A stretch of 28,805 nucleotides of DNA from CAYNLG01 sp964397995 (lineage in GTDB: Bacteria; Planctomycetota; Phycisphaerae; FEN-1346). The position numbers and the translations under genes are program-made. Under the pieces are notes generated by a model, which searched no databases, was not told the DNA's origin, and was given only the letters and a program-made list of their open reading frames with translations. Of the stretch, positions 1 through 7,793 are shown in pieces; position 1 is the first letter of the stretch; the number at the start of each line of letters is the position of its first letter. The DNA lies in contig CAYNLG010000049.1 in assembly GCA_964397995.1 (NCBI GenBank), positions 1 to 28,805 on the forward strand, read 5' to 3'.

Positions 1-1
1 C

Positions 2-1399
2 CGCTACGAGGCCCACCACCGCGTCCAGATCACCGACGAGGCGCTGGCGACGGCCGTCGAACTCTCCAACCGGTACATCTCCGGCCGGTACCTGCCGGAC
101 AAGGCCATCGACGTGATCGACGAGGCCGGGGCGCGCGTCCACCTGCGGGCGATGACGCGGCCGCCGGACGTGGCCCAGATCGAGCAGGAGATCGAGAAGG
201 CCAACCAGGAGAAGGAAGAGGCGGTGGCCCAGTCGGCCTACGAGCGGGCGGCCGAGTTGCGCAACAAGGTCGACGAACTCCGCCGCAAGAAGGACCAGCT
301 CCTCAACCAGTGGCGCGAGGAGAGCAAGGAGGTCGAGGGCATCGTCGACGACGACGTCGTTGCCGAGGTCGTCAGCCGCATGACCGGCGTTCCCCTGACG
401 CGCCTGGAGGCCGAGGAGATGGAACGCCTGCTGAACATGGAAGGGGTGCTCCATGAGCGGGTCGTGAGCCAGGACGAGGCGATCCGGGCGGTCGCGAAGA
501 GCCTGCGGCGGAGCCGGTCGGGCCTGAAAGACCCGCGGCGGCCGATGGGATGCTTCCTCTTCATCGGCCCGACGGGGGTCGGCAAGACGCACCTGGCGAA
601 GGCTCTGGCCGACTTCATGTTCGGCGACGAAGAGGCTATCATCCAGATCGACATGTCGGAGTACATGGAGAAGCACAACGTCTCGCGCCTCGTGGGCGCC
701 CCGCCCGGCTACGTCGGGTACGAGGAGGGCGGCCAGCTGACGGAGCGCATCCGGCGCCGGCCGTACAGCGTCGTGCTCCTGGACGAGATCGAAAAGGCCC
801 ACGCCGACGTCTACAACATGCTGCTGCAGATCATGGAGGAGGGCGTGCTGACCGACAGCTTCGGCCGCCGCGTCCACTTCCGCAACGCCATCATTATCAT
901 GACCTCGAACATCGGGGCCGATATCATCAAGAACCAGTCCGGGCTGGGGTTCCGCAAGAAGACCGCCGAGGCCACCTACGAGCAGACCAAGGACATGCTC
1001 ATGAAAGAGGTTGAGCGGCACTTCCGGCCGGAGTTCCTGAACCGCCTCGACGAAGTCATCATGTTCCGCCAGCTCACGCGCGAGGACCTCAAGGCCATCG
1101 TCGACATTGAGCTGGAGAAGCTCCGCGAGCGGCTTCGCGCCCAGAGCCTCGGCCTGACCCTCACCGACGAGGCCAAGGAACTGGTCATCGAGAAGGGGTA
1201 CAACCCCGAGTTCGGGGCGCGGCCGCTCCGCCGTGCGATCGAGAACCTCGTCGAGGACTACATCTCCGAGGAACTCCTCCGCGGGGCGTACCGCGGCAAG
1301 GACTTCATCGCCGTCAGTGTCCGCGACGATCACCTGTACTTCGAGGGCCGCACCAGCGACGAGGCCGAACAGCCCCTGGAGGTCCACAACGGGACCTGA
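2..1399 (+). CDS. clpC: ATP-dependent Clp protease ATPase subunit ClpC (3' part, 5' end outside window)
   Basis: This is the C-terminal portion of a Hsp100/Clp unfoldase, which feeds proteins to the ClpP protease in the cytoplasm. The frame is open from base 2, so the gene starts upstream of the window. The visible part begins in the small domain of the first ATPase module (ISGRYLPDKAIDVIDEAGAR). A short middle domain follows with a UVR-type motif (KEEAVAQSAYERAAELR), which favours ClpC over ClpB, whose middle domain is a long coiled coil. The second ATPase module is complete: Walker A GPTGVGKTH, Walker B VVLLDEIEKAH, sensor 1 IIMTSNIGA and a sensor-2 region GARPLRRAI. The stop is TGA at 1397-1399, and an intrinsic terminator follows. 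The family assignment is firm. The ClpC rather than ClpB label is inferred from the middle domain. Confidence 0.93.
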   Translation, partial: RYEAHHRVQITDEALATAVELSNRYISGRYLPDKAIDVIDEAGARVHLRAMTRPPDVAQIEQEIEKANQEKEEAVAQSAYERAAELRNKVDELRRKKDQLLNQWREESKEVEGIVDDDVVAEVVSRMTGVPLTRLEAEEMERLLNMEGVLHERVVSQDEAIRAVAKSLRRSRSGLKDPRRPMGCFLFIGPTGVGKTHLAKALADFMFGDEEAIIQIDMSEYMEKHNVSRLVGAPPGYVGYEEGGQLTERIRRRPYSVVLLDEIEKAHADVYNMLLQIMEEGVLTDSFGRRVHFRNAIIIMTSNIGADIIKNQSGLGFRKKTAEATYEQTKDMLMKEVERHFRPEFLNRLDEVIMFRQLTREDLKAIVDIELEKLRERLRAQSLGLTLTDEAKELVIEKGYNPEFGARPLRRAIENLVEDYISEELLRGAYRGKDFIAVSVRDDHLYFEGRTSDEAEQPLEVHNGT

Positions 1400-1427
1400 C
1401 GGCCCGCCGCCTCCCCCTGGCGCTACC

Positions 1428-1462
1428 GGCTCGCGGCCCCCACGGCCGCGGGCCTTCTGTTT
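1428..1462 (+). terminator. Rho-independent terminator after clpC
   Basis: The arms at 1428-1438 and 1444-1454 form an 11-bp stem with one T-G wobble and a 5-nt loop. The T-rich run TTCTGTTT follows at 1455-1462. It lies 28 bases after the clpC stop and just before the next gene's promoter. The tail resembles that of the attenuator terminator near 16480. Confidence 0.75.
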
Positions 1463-1488
1463 GGGCCCCTGCCCTTGCCCCGTCGGCA

Positions 1489-1497
1489 TGCTATAAT
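1489..1497 (+). promoter_or_regulatory. Extended -10 promoter for the secreted TPR protein gene
   Basis: A perfect TATAAT at 1492-1497 is preceded by TG plus one base (TGC), the extended -10 pattern of sigma-70 promoters. No good -35 box is seen at 16-18 bp spacing, which is usual for extended -10 promoters. The predicted start of transcription is near 1504, leaving an untranslated leader of about 70 bases. Confidence 0.55.
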
Positions 1498-1572
1498 GAA
1501 TAGAGTGAGACAGGGCGGGCCGAGCGGCCGATAAGGCCGTCAGCGGCGCCCGAATCGGAGTGGAGGCAAGCC

Positions 1573-2961
1573 ATGTTCCGCGCAGCCCGCATCGTCGGCT
1601 TGGCCTTGGCCGCCTGCCTGATCGCGGCGGCCACGGTCCAGGCCCAGCAATACGTGCCCCTGCGCTACGACCTGCGCCAGGGCTCCCCGCACTACATCCC
1701 GAGCGGCGGTATCCTGCACTACGGCACCGAAGGCCAAGGCGACCCCTACAGCTTCGAGGCCATGCGGAACCGCGACTACATCGTCACCGGCAACGTCCGG
1801 GCTGGGAAGTCGTTTCAGGGCAACGTGCCGTACGACACGACCGGGAGCGGCCTGTCGCGGTCCCTGCCGTCGCTGTCGTTGAGCGATTTCCGGCGCGATT
1901 CCTTCGGCGTCCAGGACCTCGGCACGGGCGTCGAGTACGGCCGCCCGCTGCCCTACGTGCCCTACTCGTCGCGCGTCACGACCGGCTGGACGGCCGGGCT
2001 GCGCGAGCAGTACGGGTACAACTACCCGCCCGTGCAGCCGGGCCCGGCATACGGCCCATACGGGTACACCAGCGCGAACGAGTCGCTGGCGCCCTTCCGG
2101 GGCTACGTGCCGGCGGCCACGTACGAGAACCTGCCGGGGGTGTACGGCGGGCCGAGCACGTACGGGCCGGCGTCGGCGCTGGGCAACGTGCCCCTGCCGC
2201 CCGAGGTCTGGGATTACCTGGAGGGACTGGCCGACGCGGAGGTCCCGGACGCATGGCTCGGGCCGCAGCAGCTCCGCTACGGGGCGCCCGATGCGGACGA
2301 GGGCTACGTGTTCCGCCCGACGGGCTGGGACGAGGAGGGGGCCGACTTTGCCTCGCCACCTGAGGAAACGGCGATGGAACTCGATGGCCAGACGACCCGT
2401 CCGCCGGCGGCCACCGAGGTGGAGGGCGAAGGCCGGTGGTCGCGCATCCGCGGACTGGCCCGGGCGCGGGCCCTCCCGAGCGACCGGTACGGCCTGATTG
2501 TGACGGCGGCCCACGCGGCCTTCAGGAAGGGCGAGTACGCCGATGCCGCCAAGCTCTACCGGGAGGCGCTCGCCGAGAATCCCTCCCGGACGGTGGCCCT
2601 CTTCGGGCGCGTCCACGCGCTGCTCGCGAACCATTACTACAACCAGGCGGCCGTCGTGCTGGAGCAGGCGCTGGAGCAACGGCCGGACCTGATCGGCGAG
2701 ATTCCGAACCCCCGTGATGCCTTCCCCGACGAGGGCGCCTACGAGGCCGTCCTCGCCGACGTCCGCGAGAAACTCGAGGGCGACCCCGACGAGCGGGAAC
2801 TGAACTTTCTTCTCGGGTACCTGCTTTATGCGGCCGACAAGCCGGAGGAGGCGCGGCCGTACCTGGCGCGGGCGTCGGCGGCCCTGAAGCACCTGACGAG
2901 CGGCTCGAAGGTGCTCCTCGGGGCGGTCGGGGGCGGCGAGGGCGAGGCGGCCGGCGGGTGA
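1573..2961 (+). CDS. Secreted TPR-repeat protein of unknown function
   Basis: This 462-residue protein has a clear Sec signal peptide: MFRAARIVG, a hydrophobic core, and cleavage expected near VQA-QQ at about residue 24. The mature N-terminal half (about 25-210) is rich in Tyr, Gly and Pro and has no domain I recognise. An acidic linker follows at about 230-280. The C-terminal third (about 305-450) is helical with TPR-like repeats (AAHAAFRKGEYADAAKLYRE, then HALLANHYYNQAAVVLEQAL, then LNFLLGYLLYAADKPEEARP). The start is supported by GGAGG at 1562-1566, six bases before ATG. It appears to be a single-gene unit between a terminator upstream and a new promoter downstream. Role unknown; TPR parts usually mediate protein contacts in the periplasm. 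Confidence 0.8.
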   Translation: MFRAARIVGLALAACLIAAATVQAQQYVPLRYDLRQGSPHYIPSGGILHYGTEGQGDPYSFEAMRNRDYIVTGNVRAGKSFQGNVPYDTTGSGLSRSLPSLSLSDFRRDSFGVQDLGTGVEYGRPLPYVPYSSRVTTGWTAGLREQYGYNYPPVQPGPAYGPYGYTSANESLAPFRGYVPAATYENLPGVYGGPSTYGPASALGNVPLPPEVWDYLEGLADAEVPDAWLGPQQLRYGAPDADEGYVFRPTGWDEEGADFASPPEETAMELDGQTTRPPAATEVEGEGRWSRIRGLARARALPSDRYGLIVTAAHAAFRKGEYADAAKLYREALAENPSRTVALFGRVHALLANHYYNQAAVVLEQALEQRPDLIGEIPNPRDAFPDEGAYEAVLADVREKLEGDPDERELNFLLGYLLYAADKPEEARPYLARASAALKHLTSGSKVLLGAVGGGEGEAAGG

Positions 2962-3027
2962 TCCCAGCCGGGCTGACGGCGCGCCCATGCCGGGCCCGCG
3001 GTGCATTCCTTCGCGGCCGGAAGCGCA

Positions 3028-3056
3028 TTGAAGGCCGCGCTTGAGCCCGCTATAAT
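3028..3056 (+). promoter_or_regulatory. Sigma-70-type promoter for the PSP1-metG run
   Basis: TTGAAG (3028-3033), a 17-bp spacer and a perfect TATAAT (3051-3056). Transcription should start near 3063, about 56 bases before the PSP1 start. A 7-bp inverted repeat (CGCGGCC at 3012-3018, GGCCGCG at 3033-3039) straddles the -35 box and could be an operator. Confidence 0.65.
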
Positions 3057-3118
3057 CCCCCGGCTTACGTCTTTGTTCTTCAGCGGCCCCCCCATGCGTG
3101 GGGCCGGAGGTTGCAACC

Positions 3119-4342
3119 GTGACGGATCGCTCCCCCAACCCGCCCGCCGGCGACTCGCCTGAGACGGCGCCCCCGCCCGAGCCGCGGAGCGACGCCCCTG
3201 CCGACGCGGCCAAGGAGGGCGGCCAAGGCGGCGGCGACAGCCCCCGCAAGGGGCGCGAGACCCTTCTCGTTCGCTACGGCGCCATGGGGTTTCTGGCCCG
3301 CTTCGCGCACCACCTCGACGCGTGGCGGTGCGGCCAGCGGGTGATCGTCAAGTCGGACCGCGGCCAGGAGATGGGCACCGTCGTCGGCCACTGCTGCTCT
3401 GGCGACGTGCCCGAGAGCGTGCCGAACGAAGTCAAAGGGGAGGTGCTGCGCATCGCCACGCACGACGACCTGGTCGACGACCGGCACCTGCGGGACGAGG
3501 AGGATCGCGAGGCCGACTTCTGCCGCCAGCGCATCCAGGCCCGGAACCTGCCGATGAAGCTGGTCGCGGTGGAGCACCTGTTCGGGGGGGACCGGATCCT
3601 CTTCTACTTCGTGTCGGAGAAGCGGGTCGACTTCCGGGCCCTGGTGCGCGACCTGGCCCATGAGTTCCAGACGCGGATCGAGATGCGGCAGATCGGGGTG
3701 CGGGACGAGGCCCGACTTCTGGGCGACTACGAGCGCTGCGGCCGGCCCCTCTGTTGCCGCACCTGGATGACCAGTCTCTCGCCCGTCTCGATGAAGATGG
3801 CGAAGGTCCAGAAGGCGACGCTCGACCCGACGAAGATCAGCGGGGTGTGCGGGCGGCTCATGTGTTGCCTCCGCTTCGAGCACGCGACCTACAAGGAGCT
3901 GGCGGCCAACCTGCCGCGCAAAAAGTCCTACGTTCGGACCGCCGAAGGTCTCGGCCGCGTCCTCAACACCGACATCGTCTCGCAGCTCGTGCATGTGCAG
4001 CTGGAGGCCGGAAGCCGCGTGACGGTGCCGGTCGAATCGCTCGTGGAGCGGGACCTCGACCCGGAAGCCGTCCGCAAGGAGGTTGAGGAGGCCGAGGAAG
4101 CCGCCCGGAAACGGTACCGCAGCAGCCGGCGGCGGAACAACCGCGGAGACGAGGGCGCAACGTCCGACAGCAAAGGCGACGCGGGCGGCGGTGAACAGGG
4201 CGACGCGAAGAAGAAACGCCGCCGCCGGCCGCGCGGCGGGCGACGCCGACGCAACAAGGGCGGCAAGGGGGGCGGGGGCGGCGGGCAGAGTTCGTCCGGC
4301 GGCAAGCAGGGGACGTCCGGCGGGAACCAGGGCAAGGCCTGA
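3119..4342 (+). CDS. PSP1-domain protein, RicT/YaaT-like, with a basic Arg/Lys/Gly tail
   Basis: The core (about residues 45-280) is a PSP1 domain as in RicT/YaaT. In Bacillus RicT belongs to an Fe-S-containing complex that affects RNase Y-dependent mRNA processing. Paired cysteine motifs CGRPLCC (C207, C212, C213) and CGRLMCC (C244, C249, C250) are the conserved cluster expected to bind Fe-S. The first 40 residues are Pro/Ala-rich and disordered. The last 75 or so are very basic and Gly-rich (KKKRRRRPRGGRRRRNKGG), which suggests nucleic acid binding. I chose GTG at 3119 because GGAGG at 3106-3110 lies eight bases upstream. An in-frame GTG at 3098 would add seven residues. It leads the run into metG, whose start is 23 bases downstream of the stop. 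Confidence 0.85.
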   Translation: MTDRSPNPPAGDSPETAPPPEPRSDAPADAAKEGGQGGGDSPRKGRETLLVRYGAMGFLARFAHHLDAWRCGQRVIVKSDRGQEMGTVVGHCCSGDVPESVPNEVKGEVLRIATHDDLVDDRHLRDEEDREADFCRQRIQARNLPMKLVAVEHLFGGDRILFYFVSEKRVDFRALVRDLAHEFQTRIEMRQIGVRDEARLLGDYERCGRPLCCRTWMTSLSPVSMKMAKVQKATLDPTKISGVCGRLMCCLRFEHATYKELAANLPRKKSYVRTAEGLGRVLNTDIVSQLVHVQLEAGSRVTVPVESLVERDLDPEAVRKEVEEAEEAARKRYRSSRRRNNRGDEGATSDSKGDAGGGEQGDAKKKRRRRPRGGRRRRNKGGKGGGGGGQSSSGGKQGTSGGNQGKA

Positions 4343-4365
4343 TCCCCCCCGGCGCGGGAGACGTC

Positions 4366-6036
4366 ATGAGCCGACACATCCTCATTACCGCCGCGCTGCC
4401 CTACGCCAACGGCCCCATCCACATCGGCCACCTTGTCGAGTACATCCAGGCCGACATCTGGGCCCGCTATCAGAAGGCGTGCGGGCACGACTGCCGGTAC
4501 ATGTGCGCCAACGACACCCACGGTACGCCCATCATGCTCCGGGCCCAGAAGGAGGGCGTGGAGCCCGAGGCCATCATCGAGCGTTACCACGCCGAACACC
4601 AGCGGGACTTCGCGGGCTTTGACGTGGCGTTCGACCACTTCTACTCGACCCACGCCCCGGAGAACCGGGCGTTGAGCGAGCAGTTCTTTCTGCGCATCCA
4701 GGAGGGCGGGTGCATCGACCGCCGCACCGTTCGCCAGGCCTACAGCGAGTCGGCCGGCATGTTCCTGCCGGACCGCTACATACGGGGCACCTGCCCGCGG
4801 TGCGGGGCCGAGGACCAGTACGGCGACTCGTGCGAGGCGTGCGGGGCGGTCTACAGCCCCGCCGACCTGGTCGGGGCGCGGTCGGCGGTCGACAACCAGC
4901 CGATCAGCTTCCGCCCGTCGGAGCACTGCTTCTTCAAGGTGTCGGAGTACGAGGCGATGCTCCGCGAGTGGGTCAGTCCCGAGCACCTGCACCCGCACGT
5001 GGTGGCGAAGCTGCAGGAGTGGTTCGACCAGGGGCTGAAGGACTGGGACATCACACGCGACGCGCCGTACTTCGGGTTCCTCATCCCCGGCGAGACCGAC
5101 AAGTACTTCTACGTGTGGTGGGACGCCCCGATCGGGTACATCGCCTCCACGGCGAAATGGTGCGCCGACCACGGGCGGGACCTGGCCGACTACTGGGTCC
5201 GCGAGGATGCCGAGCTCTACCACTTCATCGGCAAAGACATCCTGTACTTCCACGCCCTGTACTGGCCGGCGATGCTGGCCGGGGCGGGGTACCGCATGCC
5301 GATGCGCATCTTCGTCCACGGGTTCCTGACGGTGGACGGCCAGAAGATGTCGAAGAGCCGGGGTACGTTCGTCAACGCGGCCACGTACCTGAAGCACCTC
5401 GACCCCCAGTACCTGCGGTACTACTACGCCTGCAAGCTCGGGCCGGCGACCGACGACGTGGACCTTTCGAGCACGGACTTCGTCAACCGGGTCAACGCGG
5501 ACCTGGTGGGCAACTTCGCGAACCTGCCGAGCCGGGCGGCGGGGCTGCTGGGCCGGCGTCTGGAGAGCCGCCTCGGCCGCATGGACGCCGAGGGAACGGC
5601 CCTCGTGGCCGAGATCCAGGCGGCCGCCCAAGGCATCGGGGCCGCCTACGAGGCCTGCGAGTACGCGTCGGCGGTGCGGCAGATCACGGCCCAGGCCGAC
5701 GCCCTCAACCGCTACATGGAGAAGCACCAGCCGTGGACGACGGCCAAGGGCGAGCCGGAGACGGCGCGGCCTGTGCTGACGGCCTGCCTGAACGGGGTGC
5801 GGCTGCTGGCGGCCTACCTGGGACCGGTGCTGCCGGGTTACGCCGAGAAGGTCGGCCGCCTCCTCGGCACCGAGACGCCCGACTTCACGCGGCTGGACGA
5901 GCGGGTCGAGGACCGCGCGATCCGCGCCTACGAGCGGATGGCCGAGCGTGTCGAGCCGGCGGCCTTCGAGGCGATGATCGAGGAGACCCGCGCCGAGCAG
6001 GCGGCCCATGCGGAGGAAGGCGGCCATGGCGGCTGA
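4366..6036 (+). CDS. metG: Methionyl-tRNA synthetase
   Basis: This class I synthetase charges tRNA-Met with methionine in the cytoplasm. The 556-residue protein has the HIGH-type signature (PYANGPIHIGHL, near residues 13-24) and KMSKS at residues 327-331. The connective zinc knuckle carries four Cys (CPRCGAEDQYGDSCEACG, about 144-161), as in the E. coli-type branch. The anticodon-binding helical domain follows (about 380-540). The C-terminal EMAP/Trbp111 dimerisation domain found in longer MetRS is absent, so the enzyme may be monomeric or may use a separate partner. The start has a GGGAG-like Shine-Dalgarno sequence. Its 3' end overlaps the next gene by 11 bases, so translation is probably coupled. 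Confidence 0.96.
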   Translation: MSRHILITAALPYANGPIHIGHLVEYIQADIWARYQKACGHDCRYMCANDTHGTPIMLRAQKEGVEPEAIIERYHAEHQRDFAGFDVAFDHFYSTHAPENRALSEQFFLRIQEGGCIDRRTVRQAYSESAGMFLPDRYIRGTCPRCGAEDQYGDSCEACGAVYSPADLVGARSAVDNQPISFRPSEHCFFKVSEYEAMLREWVSPEHLHPHVVAKLQEWFDQGLKDWDITRDAPYFGFLIPGETDKYFYVWWDAPIGYIASTAKWCADHGRDLADYWVREDAELYHFIGKDILYFHALYWPAMLAGAGYRMPMRIFVHGFLTVDGQKMSKSRGTFVNAATYLKHLDPQYLRYYYACKLGPATDDVDLSSTDFVNRVNADLVGNFANLPSRAAGLLGRRLESRLGRMDAEGTALVAEIQAAAQGIGAAYEACEYASAVRQITAQADALNRYMEKHQPWTTAKGEPETARPVLTACLNGVRLLAAYLGPVLPGYAEKVGRLLGTETPDFTRLDERVEDRAIRAYERMAERVEPAAFEAMIEETRAEQAAHAEEGGHGG

Positions 6037-6433
6037 GCCGGAGCTTTCCCCGGACCCGATCGGCGACTGTCTCCGCGCGGACCCGCGGTATCCCCGCGAG
6101 GCGTACGCCTTCATCTCAGAGGCCCTCGGCTACACCGTGCGCCAGGTCAACAGGCCCGGCCACGTGAGTGGGCGTGAGCTGTGTTTCGGCCTGCGCGACT
6201 ACGCCCTGGAGCAGTTCGGGGCGCTGGCGCGAGCGGTGCTCGGCAGCTGGGGCATCACGCGGACCGAGGACATCGGCAACCTCGTCTTCAACCTGGTCGG
6301 CGTGGGCATCCTCCACAAGACCGAGAGCGACTCGCGCGACGACTTCGAGGGTGTCTTCGACTTCCACCAGGCCTTCGACGCGAGCTACCGGATCACCATC
6401 GCTTCTGAGGGCGACGATGAGCGAGGCCGATGA
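6026..6433 (+). CDS. Minf_1886 (TIGR04138) family protein, function unknown
   Basis: This 135-residue protein matches the Minf_1886-type family as I remember it, with features such as YAFISEALGYTV, HVSGRELCFGLRDYAL, WGITRTEDIGNLVFNLV and DDFEGVFDF. The family is uncharacterised and known mainly from Planctomycetes and Verrucomicrobia. There is no signal peptide or membrane segment, so it should be cytoplasmic. I chose ATG 6026 because GGAGGAAGG ends five bases before it; an ATG at 6008 is in frame but would be deeper inside metG. It overlaps metG by 11 bases and the following permease gene by 17 bases, so all three are probably co-translated. The sequence does not show whether it has any tie to tRNA charging. 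Confidence 0.8.
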   Translation: MAAEPELSPDPIGDCLRADPRYPREAYAFISEALGYTVRQVNRPGHVSGRELCFGLRDYALEQFGALARAVLGSWGITRTEDIGNLVFNLVGVGILHKTESDSRDDFEGVFDFHQAFDASYRITIASEGDDERGR

Positions 6434-7661
6434 CCGAGGGGCCCGGTTCTGGGCGCGGCTCCGGCGGCCGCTGTTGCTGGGCGGGGCCGCCCTGCTCGTT
6501 CTGGCGGCCCTGGTCGGCTACCAGAACGTCTTCGCGCCCCTGGGGATCGCCCTGGCGCTGGCGTACATCCTGAACCCGCTGATGCGCTGGGGGACGGCCC
6601 ACCGTATCCCGCGCGGCCTGATGGCGATGCTGCTGTTCCTGGCGGTGCTGGGCCTGACGGCGCTGGTGACCTTCCTGGCCCTGCCGCCCCTGCTCTCGGA
6701 GACCTATAACCTTGGCGTCTCCGTGGTGGGCGAGCCGGCGGCGCCCGAGGACGCGACGGGTGTGGACGTCCGGACCGCCGCCGACGGCACGCGGTATGCC
6801 GACCTGAATGACAACGGCCAGTGGGACCGCGGCTACGTGACGGCGGTCGTGGACCGCATCCAGGAGGCCCGTCGCCGGCCGCCCGACGCCGAGCCGACCT
6901 GGATCGACCAGGCCCTGTCCATCATCGAGGCCAACCGGCGGGACGTCATGAAGGGCGTTCTGAACACACTCCGCACCGCCGGGGACAGCGTGCTGGCGCT
7001 GCTGCGCGGCCTTCAGGGGTTCGTGGTGGCGGCGGGCCTGACGGGCTTCTACCTGTTCTTTCTGCTGATGAACTTCGACCGGGTGGTAGAGGCCGTGCGG
7101 GTCCGCCTGCCCGCCCGCTACAAGGATCGCATCCTGAAAATCGTCGGGAAGATCGACGCGGCCATCAGCGCATTCCTGCGGGGCCGGCTCATTGTGTGCC
7201 TGATCGTCGGGGGGCTGACGGCGCTGGGCTTGGCGGTGCTCGGTATCCCGTACTGGTTCGTGCTGGGCGTCGCCACGGGCGTGGCGGGCATCGTCCCGTA
7301 CCTGCCCATCTTCGTCGGCCTCGGGCCGTCGATGCTCGTGGCCTGGATCGACACGGGCAACCCCTGGCTGGTGCTGGGCACGGTGATCGTGTACGTGGTG
7401 GTCCAAGCCCTGGAAGGCTGGGTGCTGACGCCGCTGATTCAGGGCAAGGCGGTCGGTCTGCACCCGGTGACGCTGATGGTAGCGCTGTTGCTGGGGTTCG
7501 AGATGCTGGGCCTGGTGGGCCTGATTGCCGCCGTGCCCCTGGCGTCCACCGTGAAAATCCTGGCCCAGGAGTTCGTGCTGCCCGAGGTGGAGGACATGGC
7601 CCATGAGCGCCGAGGCCGACGACAGGACGGACCGGGCGGCGGCGACGCCGACGGCGGCTGA
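6417..7661 (+). CDS. AI-2E family (PerM/YdiK-type) membrane transporter with a calcium-loop-like insertion
   Basis: This 414-residue polytopic inner-membrane protein belongs to the AI-2 exporter/PerM family. Members have been linked to autoinducer export or to Na+/H+ exchange, so the substrate here is open. Two to three membrane segments lie in about residues 15-90, then a large soluble region (about 95-190), then about five further segments, with the family-typical ending GLVGLIAAVPLASTVKIL. The soluble region contains DLNDNGQWDRG at residues 129-139, an EF-hand/dockerin-like Asp/Asn loop not typical of the family. The start is ATG 6417 with GAGGG a few bases upstream, and it overlaps the previous gene by 17 bases. 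The 3' end overlaps a small membrane-protein gene. Confidence 0.85.
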   Translation: MSEADDRGARFWARLRRPLLLGGAALLVLAALVGYQNVFAPLGIALALAYILNPLMRWGTAHRIPRGLMAMLLFLAVLGLTALVTFLALPPLLSETYNLGVSVVGEPAAPEDATGVDVRTAADGTRYADLNDNGQWDRGYVTAVVDRIQEARRRPPDAEPTWIDQALSIIEANRRDVMKGVLNTLRTAGDSVLALLRGLQGFVVAAGLTGFYLFFLLMNFDRVVEAVRVRLPARYKDRILKIVGKIDAAISAFLRGRLIVCLIVGGLTALGLAVLGIPYWFVLGVATGVAGIVPYLPIFVGLGPSMLVAWIDTGNPWLVLGTVIVYVVVQALEGWVLTPLIQGKAVGLHPVTLMVALLLGFEMLGLVGLIAAVPLASTVKILAQEFVLPEVEDMAHERRGRRQDGPGGGDADGG

Positions 7662-7758
7662 GCCCGCGGCGCGATGGCCGCTTCGGGTGGCCGGGGCGGT
7701 GTATGCCGCGTGGCTTCTTCTCTTGGCGGCTCTAGCCGTGGCGGGGCGAATCCGATAG
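7603..7758 (+). CDS. Small single-span membrane protein (51 residues)
   Basis: This short reading frame starts inside the 3' end of the permease gene and runs past it. ATG 7603 has GGAGG at 7589-7593, nine bases upstream. The stop is TAG at 7756-7758. The first 22 residues are polar and Ala/Thr-rich. Residues about 27-47 form one hydrophobic helix (VAGAVYAAWLLLLAALAVAG), followed by a short basic end (RIR). The arrangement (polar N-terminus, one helix, Arg at the end) looks like a genuine small membrane protein co-expressed with the permease. I do not recognise a family. The alternative is a chance open frame in GC-rich DNA. Confidence 0.6.
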   Translation: MSAEADDRTDRAAATPTAAEPAARWPLRVAGAVYAAWLLLLAALAVAGRIR

Positions 7759-7793
7759 GATACCGAGAGACGCGAGCCGACCGATCGGTGCCT

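Noticed and set aside
3928..6114. Minus-strand frame of about 730 codons antisense to metG and the PSP1 tail
   Set aside because: Shadow of metG, without recognisable domains or a ribosome site.
7756..7761. TAGGAT as a -10 box for the hypothetical gene at 7794
   Set aside because: No -35 box at 16-18 bp, and it overlaps the stop codon of the small membrane-protein gene.
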